Shown here: positions 17,027 through 26,700 of the stretch, piece by piece | Layout: each line of letters starts with the position of its first letter | Numbering within the stretch: position 1 is the stretch's first letter | NCBI RefSeq assembly: GCF_000429445.1 | Contig: NZ_AUBW01000021.1 | Coordinates: 62,001-126,000 of the forward strand | From: Algoriphagus terrigena DSM 22685 | GTDB lineage: Bacteria > Bacteroidota > Bacteroidia > Cytophagales > Cyclobacteriaceae | Direction: 5' to 3' | DNA length: 64,000 bases | Notes under the pieces: generated by a model | Told to the model about the DNA's origin: nothing | The model's database searches: none | The model's input: only the letters and a program-made list of their open reading frames with translations | Translations under genes and position numbers: made by a program

Positions 17027-19441
17027 TTATTTCAATGTAGTTTTAAAAAGGACATTCTCCGCGTTCTGCTGAGCTCTCAGATCAAAATCCAAATACTCTC
17101 CCGCAGCCCAGATGGGGACAAAATTTTCATAAAATCTACTTCCGGGATTGCCGGATTGCCCACCCGGATAGACTCCAAAGGCCTTGATTTCCGAACCCAA
17201 CTCCACGATCATTCTCCAGCTCGCTCCATGTCTGCTACCGGTCGCGTTCAATATGCCCGATCCGCCACCCGTATAGACATTGGTTGCGGAGAAAGACTTA
17301 AAATTTGGCACCAAATGCTGAATGGTGGTCTTTTTAAAATTTGCCCAGGCATAATCCCCCTCTTCTGCTTCCCATTCGGCCATCTTCACCAGCAGGGAAT
17401 CAAACCCTGCCCGCACGTGACATTCGGCGGTTTCGACACCCTCGAAAGAAGCCACGTCAAAGATAGAATCGCTCGGTGCCGTGGCCATCAATTCAATTGT
17501 CCGGTAGCTGGATGGACGTAAAATGGGCGCTTTGCTGTCCAGAAGCTCTCTCCACACGCTCTCCATTGTTTCCGCCGACCAGATCGAATAGAGGGTCTGT
17601 CCTTTTTGGTTGGGGTCAGCAAAAAAATCCCACGACTTAAGCTCCTGCAGATATCTTTCCGCTTCCGGTGAATCTGACTTATAGGTACCGAGCAAGGTGG
17701 TCAACACGGGAAGCGCCTCCGATGCCTGCAGATTGTAGTCATCAAACTGGAGGGCCATCATGTCCTCTACCGTGATTTGCTCCATTTCCCGAAGCTTTCT
17801 GTTCAGGCGACGATTTCGATACTGTTCAAAGCTATTGTCAAACACATAGTATGGATAGGAAGCATCGGTAGGATATTGGTTTGCCGAGGAGACGAACCCA
17901 CGCTCAGGATTCAGCGTGCTTGCATTCTGGCTATTGGGAATGTATCCCTGCCATTCCAGCCGGGGATCCGCCCCGTCCATCAGAAATTTCCCCTGACCGG
18001 GCCATTTCAGCGGGAATTTCCCCTGAACCCTCATCGCAATATCCCCGGACGCTGAGGCGAACACAAAGTTTTGGGCGGGTGCGGCATAGTGATCAAGGGC
18101 GGCGTTGTAGTCGTTGTGATTTCTGGCCTTGTTCATCAGCAAAAAGGTTTTTTGCTCATTAGCACCTTCGTGCACAGTCCACTTTAAAGCAAAATTTAGA
18201 TCTTGGCGCTCGCTCTTGAACGTCCGATCATACACGACCGGCCCATAGTGCGTATAAACCACCGTATCCATAAACGGATCTTGGCCCTTTACCTTGATCT
18301 CCTCGATGCGAAAATTGGCTTGCCGCCACTCTGCACCGTACTTGTACGATTTACGGCTGTCATCCTGGAAAGTAATCTTGTACCAATCTCGGGTATCTCT
18401 CGTCGCGTTGGTCACACCCCAGGCTATATCATCGTTAAATCCGGAGATCACGCCCAAAGCGCCGGGGAGGGTGGCTCCCTTCACGGTAAGATCGGGTGTA
18501 CTCAGCTGCATCGCGTACCAAAGGGAAGGCAGATTTAGGCTCAAATGAGGATCATTTGCCAAGATCGGATTTCCGTTTTTTGTCTTTTTCCCGGCCACGG
18601 CCCAGTTGTTGGAGCCGGTACCTTCCTCCGGCTGAGGCAATGGCTCAGCGATGATCAGGTCATCGGGATAAGAAATACTGTCAGGTTTAGCGACGGGGAT
18701 TGCGGTGAAATCCCAAATTCGCTCAGCCTCTATAATCGGGTCATTTTCAGTGGGAAAATCCGGGTACAACTTGTCCAATTTGGCCTGACCCAAGATCTTC
18801 CGGAGGTTGGTAAACTCAAGATCCCTATCTCCTACCAGCATGTCCGACATGTACTTCAGAAGCAATACCGACTTGAAGGCAGACCACGGCTCCGGTCGAT
18901 AATTCAGTATCTTGTACTCGACTGGCAATTGGGCTTCCTCCAACTGTGAAATGTACTGGTTGACTCCATCCGCGTAGGCCTCGATCAGGGCAAGTGTCTC
19001 TGGATCATTCTCCTGCAAATATTTCATACCCAGCTCCGCGCCATAGGCCAAACCTTTTCTTCTGGTCATGCGATCCAGTTCGATCGCTATGGGCCCAACA
19101 ATCTCTGAGATCCGTCCGGCAGCAGCCATCGTCTGGAATTCCATCTGCCAAAGTCGATGCTGCGCGGTCACGTAGCCCTGAGCGCGATAGAGGTCTGCTT
19201 CATTTTGCGCAAAAATGTGGGGAATCAGATTTTGGTCATAAACCACTTCGACCGGTGCACTCAGATTTTCAAGATCAATCTCTTCAATAGCAAGCTGATC
19301 TTCACTGATCGAATTTTGCCAAAACCCGTGATTAGGATCTAAAAGTGGAGCAATCGGAGGGATCTCCCCAAGCGGGATCGACACTGCCACAGCCAGCGCG
19401 GCTGTGATCGCCAACACGAAAAAGAAGGAAAAGTACTTCAT
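17027..19441 (-). CDS. Penicillin acylase family hydrolase (Ntn fold)
   Basis: An 804-residue secreted protein. An N-terminal signal segment (FFVLAITAALAVAVSIP) is followed by the alpha-chain region (DQNLIPHIFAQNEADLYRAQ), then the spacer and the autoprocessing site GTGSNNWAVAGKKTKNG. There the serine after TG becomes the N-terminal nucleophile of the beta chain. LANDPHLSLNLPSLWYAM and GVTNATRDTRDWY are further family blocks. Members cleave amide bonds of acylated substrates (penicillins, N-acyl homoserine lactones, other N-acyl compounds); which applies here cannot be told. It should act in the periplasm. It is followed 8 bp later by a small membrane protein gene. Confidence 0.93.
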   Translation of the reverse strand: MKYFSFFFVLAITAALAVAVSIPLGEIPPIAPLLDPNHGFWQNSISEDQLAIEEIDLENLSAPVEVVYDQNLIPHIFAQNEADLYRAQGYVTAQHRLWQMEFQTMAAAGRISEIVGPIAIELDRMTRRKGLAYGAELGMKYLQENDPETLALIEAYADGVNQYISQLEEAQLPVEYKILNYRPEPWSAFKSVLLLKYMSDMLVGDRDLEFTNLRKILGQAKLDKLYPDFPTENDPIIEAERIWDFTAIPVAKPDSISYPDDLIIAEPLPQPEEGTGSNNWAVAGKKTKNGNPILANDPHLSLNLPSLWYAMQLSTPDLTVKGATLPGALGVISGFNDDIAWGVTNATRDTRDWYKITFQDDSRKSYKYGAEWRQANFRIEEIKVKGQDPFMDTVVYTHYGPVVYDRTFKSERQDLNFALKWTVHEGANEQKTFLLMNKARNHNDYNAALDHYAAPAQNFVFASASGDIAMRVQGKFPLKWPGQGKFLMDGADPRLEWQGYIPNSQNASTLNPERGFVSSANQYPTDASYPYYVFDNSFEQYRNRRLNRKLREMEQITVEDMMALQFDDYNLQASEALPVLTTLLGTYKSDSPEAERYLQELKSWDFFADPNQKGQTLYSIWSAETMESVWRELLDSKAPILRPSSYRTIELMATAPSDSIFDVASFEGVETAECHVRAGFDSLLVKMAEWEAEEGDYAWANFKKTTIQHLVPNFKSFSATNVYTGGGSGILNATGSRHGASWRMIVELGSEIKAFGVYPGGQSGNPGSRFYENFVPIWAAGEYLDFDLRAQQNAENVLFKTTLK

Positions 19442-19517
19442 TGAAGATCGTTATTTGGGAGCGAACGTCTATATTTTTTGAAATTCCAAACGAGGTAGAG
19501 AATGCAGGCCTGGGGAT

Positions 19518-19547
19518 AAAAAAATCCCCGGACCTAGGACCAGGGAT
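19518..19547 (-). terminator. Rho-independent terminator after the DUF2911 gene
   Basis: On the minus strand ATCCCTGGTCC, loop TA, GGTCCGGGGAT form an 11-bp stem with one wobble and one mismatch, running into seven T. It lies 15 bp beyond the stop of the DUF2911 gene. Confidence 0.75.
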
Positions 19548-19562
19548 CTGTTGATTTTTGGA

Positions 19563-20138
19563 TTATTGGATGGAAACGGGCAGCTTCAATTTGTCCCAGC
19601 GGACCACCAAGCCCGGAGATTCGACTTTGATGCTCAGTCTCTCGGCAGAGCTCTCTTCCCAGACGGGCGTGGCTTCAACTCTCAATACGTCCTTTTTCTC
19701 GTCATATTGGAAATGCCCGTGTTCGAGATTCCAATCCGAGTTGAAGATCACCGTCCAGGATCCGGTTTCTTTGGGGATGGTGAAAAAAGAATACTTTCCG
19801 GCAGCCAAGTTTTTGCCTTCGACCAAAATATCCTGGGGAATCTCGATGTAGGTTGCCTCATTTGCCCCTGTTCTCCACACCACATTGTAGGGAACCAGAT
19901 CACCCCACAGCACCCGGCCTTTCACGGCTGGAGATCCATAGTGGACTTTGATCGTCTTTCCGGCAATCTGTCCTTCTTCAACGATCAAAGGACTCGGTCT
20001 TTGTTCACTTTCAGTCGCTTCCGCGGCAGCAGAGTCTCCTGCAGTCGCTTCTGAGGCGGATTCTTTTGCTTTGGGCTCGCAAGCTAGAAACGATGCGCAG
20101 ACCAAGGCCACCGACCAAATAGTAGACAGTTTTTTCAT
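19563..20138 (-). CDS. DUF2911-domain lipoprotein
   Basis: A 191-residue protein. The lipoprotein signal is KKLSTIWSVALVCASFLACE, with the lipid cysteine at about residue 20. It is followed by a low-complexity A/E/S-rich linker to about residue 48. The DUF2911 domain follows, with IKVHYGSPAVKGRVLWGDLV, YNVVWRTGANEATYIE, GKYSFFTIP and WTVIFNSDWNLEHGHFQYD. DUF2911 is common in Bacteroidota envelope proteins, and its biochemical role is not established to my knowledge. It is monocistronic, with its own terminator, and divergent from the gene at 20461. Confidence 0.88.
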   Translation of the reverse strand: MKKLSTIWSVALVCASFLACEPKAKESASEATAGDSAAAEATESEQRPSPLIVEEGQIAGKTIKVHYGSPAVKGRVLWGDLVPYNVVWRTGANEATYIEIPQDILVEGKNLAAGKYSFFTIPKETGSWTVIFNSDWNLEHGHFQYDEKKDVLRVEATPVWEESSAERLSIKVESPGLVVRWDKLKLPVSIQ

Positions 20139-20460
20139 ATGAGTATAATTTGATTTTTAAAGGCCATACGGAATCTCGCATATTACGATCATCCCAGTGT
20201 GGGACGGTTTTGTCATGCTCGATTCCATGTGAGTTAGAGGATTAGTTTGATGGGGTAATTACGTAAAATTAATCTAAATCGCCTGATTCCAAAGAGCAGC
20301 GTGAAATTTGGTTGACACATTCCATACCCTTTCCCGTACACATACTCCGCGCGGACGCTTCACCCTTTTTTCTCAAAAGGAATAGATTAATGAAAAATTT
20401 GATACAAAAAATAGCACTTTTGAATTCGGGTTATTTCCTATTGCTCTCAACCCAACCTAA
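20139..20460. other. Divergent intergenic region, 322 bp
   Basis: It lies between the DUF2911 gene (minus) and the EEP-family gene (plus), so it must carry promoters for both. I see no exact TAnnTTTG box on either strand, no terminator and no convincing small gene. A short palindrome ttacgtaa is near 20262. Confidence 0.5.
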
Positions 20461-21504
20461 ATGAAACTGATCACCGGACTGGTATTTTTGGTATCGCTGA
20501 TACTTTATTCAAGCGTCTTCATTTCTCCGGAAGTCTTTCGCTTTGTAGGACTGCTGCCCTTTTTTGTTCCCATCATCCTTATCGCCAATGCACTTCTTTT
20601 TGCCATCTTGGCCTTGGCCTGGCGGAGACTTGCTTTCGTCCCCCTCGTCGCGCTGGCAATTGGCTATAAATTTATCCTGATCACATTCCAGATTCATCCC
20701 CGAAACGAAGAAGCTGAAGGCCTGAAGGTATTGACGTATAACACCCACAGCTTTTTCTATCGAAAAGAAAAGTCAGACGAGCTGGATCCCAACGTATTCA
20801 CCTGGCTGGCCGAGCATCCGGCTGATGTCAAAGTCTTTCAGGAATTCTACCAAGATTACACGTCTGGCACCCGCAATGCGATCAAACTGCTTAGCAAGGA
20901 TGGGGAATATGAATACGTCTTTCATGCAGTGGATGGCAACCCGGAGAGAAGATCCCAAGGAATGGCTATTTTTTCCAGATATCCCATTGTCAACGATGGA
21001 GTAATCTTCGAAAACAACGCGACCAACGGTGCCATCTTCGCAGACATTCAAGTCGGAAGCGACACGCTGCGAATCTATAACACCCATTTGGAGTCTATGG
21101 CGATTCAAACCGGGTCACTCAACGACTATGATCAGGCCAAGCAGGTCTACAGGCAGACGTTGGGCAAGCTGCATAGGGGAAGTCTCGTGCGTGCGCAGCA
21201 GCTGTCGATCCTCTACGAGCACCTCAGCAACAGTCCGCATCCCGTGATCCTGATGGGCGATATGAATGAAGTTCCCTATTCTTATGTGTACTTTAAGCTC
21301 AGTGAAAAGCTGGACAATGCCTTCGAGAAAGCCGGTAGAGGCTTTGAATTCACCTACAACAAGGTCCTTTTCTTCTTGAGAATTGACCACATCTTTGCCG
21401 ATCCTTCGCTCACTCCCGTGCATTTCAACACCCATCGGGAAGTCGACTATTCGGATCACTACCCAGTCACGGCCACCTTTACCTGGCAGGGGATGGATGA
21501 TTGA
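20461..21504 (+). CDS. Endonuclease/exonuclease/phosphatase family protein, membrane-anchored
   Basis: A 347-residue protein. Three N-terminal hydrophobic segments span about residues 3-85 ([52 protein letters not shown]). The EEP catalytic domain follows: [16 protein letters not shown] with the metal-binding glutamate, [26 protein letters not shown] and the catalytic [11 protein letters not shown]. The fold hydrolyses phosphodiesters in nucleic acids or lipids. The membrane anchor places the domain outside or inside the inner membrane, and which side cannot be settled by eye. It is 101 bp upstream of thyA and co-directional. Confidence 0.9.
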   Translation: MKLITGLVFLVSLILYSSVFISPEVFRFVGLLPFFVPIILIANALLFAILALAWRRLAFVPLVALAIGYKFILITFQIHPRNEEAEGLKVLTYNTHSFFYRKEKSDELDPNVFTWLAEHPADVKVFQEFYQDYTSGTRNAIKLLSKDGEYEYVFHAVDGNPERRSQGMAIFSRYPIVNDGVIFENNATNGAIFADIQVGSDTLRIYNTHLESMAIQTGSLNDYDQAKQVYRQTLGKLHRGSLVRAQQLSILYEHLSNSPHPVILMGDMNEVPYSYVYFKLSEKLDNAFEKAGRGFEFTYNKVLFFLRIDHIFADPSLTPVHFNTHREVDYSDHYPVTATFTWQGMDD

Positions 21505-21605
21505 TCTTTGACAATTCTCTCCATAAGGCACCCACCAAAACCCAGATTTGTTTACAAGTTTTGACTCAAAAGCTTAACTTGCCGACCAAGAATCCCCCTA
21601 ATCCC

Positions 21606-22400
21606 ATGCAGCAGTATCACGACTTGATGAGAAGAATTCTCAGCGAAGGAGCAACCAAAACCGACCGCACCGGAACCGGAACCCTCAGCGTGTTTGGACA
21701 CCAAATGCGGTTCAATCTGGCAGATGGATTCCCGGTAGTCACGACCAAGAAACTGCACCTCCGCTCCATCATCGTCGAGCTGTTGTGGTTTCTCAGAGGA
21801 GAAAGCAATATTGCCTGGCTGAAAGAGAACGGCGTATCCATCTGGGACGAGTGGGCGGATGAAAACGGCGACCTTGGCCCAGTCTACGGGTATCAATGGA
21901 GACACTGGCCTGACGGAAAAGGCGGCGAAATCGATCAGATCAAAGCTCTAATTCATCAGATCAAAACGAAGCCGGATAGCCGTCGTCACATCGTCAGCGC
22001 TTGGAATGTGGCCGATGTCGACGACATGGCTTTGCCTCCCTGTCACACGATCTTTCAGTTCTATGTAGCTGATGGCAAGCTTTCCTGCCAACTCTATCAG
22101 CGAAGCGCCGATGTCTTTCTGGGAGTGCCGTTCAATATTGCTTCCTATGCGCTCTTTACTATGATGGTCGCGCAGGTCTGCGGGCTGGAGCCGGGGGACT
22201 TTGTGCATACGTTCGGAGATGCTCACCTGTACTCCAACCATCTCGAACAAGCCGAATTACAACTGAGCAGAGAACTTCGGCCGCTGCCGACGATGAAGAT
22301 TAATCCCGAAGTGAAAGACATCTTCGGGTTCAAGTACGAAGACTTCGAACTGGTGGGCTACGATCCCCATCCTCACATCAAGGCTGCGGTGGCGGTGTGA
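21606..22400 (+). CDS. thyA: Thymidylate synthase
   Basis: 264 residues, the length of E. coli ThyA. It starts [15 protein letters not shown] at 21606; an upstream in-frame extension of 35 codons is non-conserved. Motifs are [31 protein letters not shown], the nucleophile block [30 protein letters not shown] and the C-terminal IKAAVAV. It methylates dUMP to dTMP with methylene-tetrahydrofolate. It is followed by a perfect bidirectional terminator. dfrA is not adjacent. Confidence 0.98.
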   Translation: MQQYHDLMRRILSEGATKTDRTGTGTLSVFGHQMRFNLADGFPVVTTKKLHLRSIIVELLWFLRGESNIAWLKENGVSIWDEWADENGDLGPVYGYQWRHWPDGKGGEIDQIKALIHQIKTKPDSRRHIVSAWNVADVDDMALPPCHTIFQFYVADGKLSCQLYQRSADVFLGVPFNIASYALFTMMVAQVCGLEPGDFVHTFGDAHLYSNHLEQAELQLSRELRPLPTMKINPEVKDIFGFKYEDFELVGYDPHPHIKAAVAV

Positions 22401-22420
22401 GACCGAAATATGAGATCTGA

Positions 22421-22458
22421 AAAATAGCCCTGAATTCTGCAGAATTCAGGGCTATTTT
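22421..22458. terminator. Bidirectional terminator between convergent genes
   Basis: A 38-nt perfect palindrome (aaaatagccctgaattctg and its complement) sits between thyA and the convergent gene ending at 22463. A and T flanks on both sides let it work in either direction. Confidence 0.85.
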
Positions 22459-22462
22459 GTTA

Positions 22463-23029
22463 TTACTCGATACCAGCTAGGCATCTTTCAAGAGCCTTCT
22501 GGTCATTCCAAAAAAAGGACTGAGAATGTCCAAAAACATCAAACAGAACGGAATATTGTCTATCAGTGATGAAATAGCCATTATCCTCTGTTCCAACGCT
22601 ATTAATCTTATGCTTTACCAACAGGTCATTTTCAATTTCCTTAAAAAAATCACCGTGGTCATAGATTCTCGAGAAAACAGCAAACACTGTCTCATTTTCA
22701 CTGAACGCGTATTGGCTCACAGGAGATTTATCTTGCTTGGTGACAAATCTTGCTATCGAATAAGTGCTATCTCCGACTTGAAATTTTGCAGTAAAAGATG
22801 GAGACAGTCCATCCAGGCATTTGATTTTTTCATCCCAACACTTGCTGAAATCCATCGACAATTCCGTTGCAGGGGGAATCTGAGGAAGCTTCAATTTCAA
22901 ATCTCTTAGGTTAGCCAAGGGGTCGGAAGAGGGCGTTCTCCCTCGGTAATAGGTTTTGATTTCCAAGCCGTTCAGACTTACTTGACTGACTCTGTACCCG
23001 GTAAAAAAACTACGTAATTTGTTGATCAT
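22463..23029 (-). CDS. Hypothetical protein, unrecognised
   Basis: 188 residues starting with ATG at 23029 (MINKLRSFFTGYRVSQVSLN). There is no signal peptide, membrane helix or motif I know. The composition is that of a soluble mixed alpha/beta protein rich in aromatic residues (FFKEIENDLLVKHKIN, SVLFDVFGHSQSFFWND). It is likely real: it has an ATG, normal composition, its own bidirectional terminator at the 3' end and a long upstream region. It is monocistronic. Function unknown. Confidence 0.65.
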   Translation of the reverse strand: MINKLRSFFTGYRVSQVSLNGLEIKTYYRGRTPSSDPLANLRDLKLKLPQIPPATELSMDFSKCWDEKIKCLDGLSPSFTAKFQVGDSTYSIARFVTKQDKSPVSQYAFSENETVFAVFSRIYDHGDFFKEIENDLLVKHKINSVGTEDNGYFITDRQYSVLFDVFGHSQSFFWNDQKALERCLAGIE

Positions 23030-23178
23030 TGTATGCTTTTTGGCTTTTTTGGCGCCTTTAGACTCTCTTCAAAACGAACCTGATTTTCGATTCAGTATTA
23101 AAATCACCGAAAATTAACCTGCCGTCTACCCGATACTGAGCAGATTACAGCAGGGTGGAATCCGGCGCAGATTTCCCC

Positions 23179-23332
23179 GTGTCTATATCAAGACACAAAA
23201 AACTGGGGTCACCATCGCCATGGATGCGATGCCCGTACTTACTTCTAAAGACAGGCAAACGGATTTAGCTGTAAGCGATACGAGGCTAAGCCTGTCCGTT
23301 AAACCTCTATCCTCTGCATCGATTTGACCCCA
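23179..23332. other. Candidate structured RNA/DNA element with nested stems
   Basis: Four nested helices can be drawn: tggggtca 23204-23211 with tgacccca 23325-23332; cgatgc 23227-23232 with gcatcg 23316-23321; gacaggc 23250-23256 with gcctgtc 23290-23296; and ttagc 23265-23269 with gctaa 23285-23289. A separate hairpin gtgtc/gacac occurs at 23179-23196. The last two inner helices stack with a one-sided bulge. It resembles no RNA family I can name with confidence. Some upstream bases (gggtggaatccggcgcag) loosely recall a cobalamin-riboswitch core, but the 3' half of that motif is absent. Strand unknown. Confidence 0.35.
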
Positions 23333-23677
23333 CCCGCTTCAAGGGATAAGCATCTCATTTACAAATATTAGCCGCTTTAAAAAATCTTTCGACCGAGCTC
23401 GCATTTACGGAACACTCAAGAATTCAATAAAAAGGTCAAAACATCTCATTTATGCTATTTCCCGGTAAGCGACCGAAGTCTGAACTTGATTTTCAGACGT
23501 ATATGCAAAAATGCATTTCGCCGCGTTCTTTTAGTGAGTCTCGGGTGAAATGCAGATTCGGTCCTACTATAGCAAAATTCCCTATTGAACTATTCAAAGA
23601 AAAACTAACAAAAACGGACGTCAATACAATCTACTTTACACTTAGTTAATCCTTTAGGCAGCCTGATTCCTTTTCTA

Positions 23678-23685
23678 TATTTTTG
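23678..23685 (+). promoter_or_regulatory. Candidate -7 promoter box of the sensor kinase gene
   Basis: tatttttg matches the TAnnTTTG consensus of Bacteroidota primary-sigma promoters. A tttagg about 19-20 bp upstream is a weak -33 match. It lies 88 bp before the kinase ATG. Confidence 0.4.
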
Positions 23686-23772
23686 AAAATCCGGTGGAAA
23701 TAGCAGCGAAAATTGCGTTCATCTTCCACCTGAAATCCTAAACACCCAATTGACCGTCAACCCAAACCGAAA

Positions 23773-26700
23773 ATGAAGGTTTTCAGTAATCTGCCCTTTT
23801 CAAAAATAAAAAAGCTGTATATCCTGGTTTTCGCTCTAGCGGCAGTGTTGACTTTGCCTGGGTCGGTCGTCCTAGGGCAAAGAATAGAAAAAAAGCCTGA
23901 TCTGAAATTTCAAAGGATATTCGAAGGACTGCTCAACAACCGGGTTTCCGGGGTTTACCAGGACAAGTTGGGGTTCATCTGGGTAGGAACCTACAGCGGT
24001 CTTCACAAATACGACGGGTTGAAATTCCGTCCGTATACCAACAGTGCTGACTCCAGCAGCATCAACAATAATTACATTGGGGCCTTTTATGAAGACAGTC
24101 ATGATCAACTATGGATCGGAACCGGCAATGGAGTAGCACTATACAACAGAGACACGGACGATTTTACCAGATTTAGGCTTCCTACTGATTTTAAGCAACC
24201 AGTGGGCGAAAGTAATCTGGTGAATACGATTCTCGAAGACTCAAGGGGCACCCTGTGGGTTTCGAGCGTCGGTTCCGGCTTGTTCTATCTTGACCGTGAC
24301 AGACAGGAGTTCCTCTCCTATGGATTGGATGCGAATATCGTCATCAATGGGATGGCCTATGGAGACGGAGATATACTTTGGCTGGCCACATTTCAGCACG
24401 GGCTGGTCAAGCTGAATACCGCCACGTCAAAAACAGAATATTTCCAACACGACCCTACCGACTCCCAATCCATCAGCTCAAACCATGTGAAAACCGTAGC
24501 TGTGGACAGGGACGGAAACCTATGGGCGGGCACCCGAAGCAATGGTCTCAACAGGATGACAACACAACAGGGCAAGGTCAGCTTTGTGCGGTATGCGCAC
24601 GACCCTGCTGACGAGCACAGCTTGTACAACAACGCCATCTACAAGCTTTATGTAGACCCAACAGGCAACCTCTGGACTTGCAATGAGAACGGTGGATTGC
24701 ATCTGTACGACAAAGAAATGGATGCTTTCTACCGGTATCTGCATGATCCAAAGAACCCGACCAGCCTGACGTTGAACTCAGTTTGGAATATCTTTCAGGA
24801 TAACCAGAGCAGGTACTGGGTGGGCACAGCGCAATCGGGGATAGATCTTGCGGATCCCTATGCCTCGAAATTCTCCCACTATTTTAATAACCCAACGAAC
24901 CCGGAGAGTCTGAATAATGACATTGTCAGGGATTTTTTGGAAGCAAAAAACGGAAATATATGGGTAGCCACTGACGGCGGAGGGCTGAATTACTTTAACC
25001 GCGAAAAGGGTACTTTTAAAAGCTACAGAAACAACCCGGGCGACCCACGGTCACTGCGCTCGGATGCGGTGATCAGCCTCAATGAAGATTCGGAGGGAAA
25101 ACTCTGGGTGGGCACTTGGAACGGCGGGCTTAATATCTTGGCCGATGAGCACAAAGGTACCTTCATCAGTTTCCAGGAATGGATCAAAGACGACACCTAT
25201 CCCATCCGAAATGTTTTCGACGTCCATTTTGACGAAGATTATGTCTGGATAGCGGCGTTCGATGAAGGCTTGTACCGCTATGACAAGAGAAGAAACGAGC
25301 TTCGTCTATTTAAAAGTGACAAAAATGAATCTGACGGCATCTCTTCAAATCTCACGCTCCGGATTTTTGAGGACAGCCGCAAAAATCTTTGGATAGGAAC
25401 ACACGCGGGCGTGAATGTGATCCGTGCAGAAGATAAGGTGGAAGGCAAATTCAAAGTTTATCAGCTTTCAGAATCGAACCCCAACAGCATTCCGAGCAAT
25501 TCCATCCGGCAAATCTTCGAAGACCGAAATCAGAACATCTGGATCGCTACAGACAAGGGCCTTTCAAGATATATGCCTGAAGAAGATAACTTTATCACCT
25601 ACGATCAGGAGGATGGGCTGCCAGTGAATGAGATTACCTCCATCGTCGAGGACGATCTTGGATTCCTGTGGATCGGCTCGATTAGGGGTATATCAAAGTT
25701 TGATCCCGTCGGTCAAACCTTCAAGAACTTTGGTAAAGCCGACGGTCTCCAGGGGAATGAATTCTCCAGATATTCGGTCCTAAAAACCAGAAAAGGGGAA
25801 TTGCTTTTTGGCGGCCTGAATGGGTTTAATCTGTTTGATCCCGCCCATCTTACCTCCAATCTGCACGCGCCGCAAGTGTACCTGACAGACTTAAAGCTGT
25901 TCAACAAATCTGTGGATTTCAAATCACCTGGCACTCCTCTACAAAAGCACATTTCGGCAACCGACACACTAAGACTTTCCCACAGAGAGAATGTGTTCTC
26001 CTTTGATTTTATCGGATTGAATTACAGCAATCCGGAGCAAAATCAGTATGCGTATTTCTTGGAAGGATTTGACGAGGACTGGAATTATGTAGGTACGCAG
26101 CGAAATGCCACTTACACCAATCTGAACCCCGGCACCTATGTGTTCCGGGTCAAGGCGTCCAACAGCGATGGAGTATGGAACGAAACAGGAACATCCTTGG
26201 TGCTGGTCATATCACCACCGTTCTGGAAGACAGCTTGGTTTATTACGCTCGTATCGTTTGTTGTGGTCAGCCTTTTGATCATTGTCTACAAACTGCAGGT
26301 CCGTGCCATGAATCAGCGAAACAAGCAACTTGAAAACAAGGTCAAAGAGCGGACTACTATGCTGCAGCATGCAAATGCTGATCTGAAAAAACACATCGAT
26401 GACAAGGACAAACTCCTGTGCATCATAGGACATGATTTGAGAAATCCCTTTTTCTCAATCATAGGATACATGGAGCTTTTGGAAGACGAGTTTAAAAACA
26501 CGGACAATTCGGAGCATCTGGAGAACATCCAATATCTCCTGAATGTCTCCCGAAACACCCATAATCTTCTGGAAAACCTGCTGCAATGGGCGATTAAGGA
26601 AACCACGATTTTTGAAGTGAAACCCCAAATGATCCAGATGAGCCAGATAGTGAAAGCTGCGGTAGATATGGTATCATCCCAGGCTGACTATAAGAAAATC

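Larger units (their letters stand above)
23030..23772. other. Long divergent intergenic region, 743 bp
   Basis: It lies between the orphan gene (minus) and the large sensor kinase (plus). It contains a nested set of inverted repeats at 23179-23332 (listed separately), a repeated catctcattta (about 23350 and 23442) and a TAnnTTTG box at 23678. A 65-codon frame at 23452-23649 has no supporting feature. No tRNA or transposon end is seen. Confidence 0.5.

Noticed and set aside
23120-23180. Possible cobalamin riboswitch core (gggtggaatccggcgcag)
   Set aside because: Only the 5' core resembles the motif; the conserved 3' part is not found downstream and the neighbouring genes are not B12-related.
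23452-23649. 65-codon frame in the large intergenic region
   Set aside because: No signal, motif, promoter box or neighbour support; length compatible with chance.
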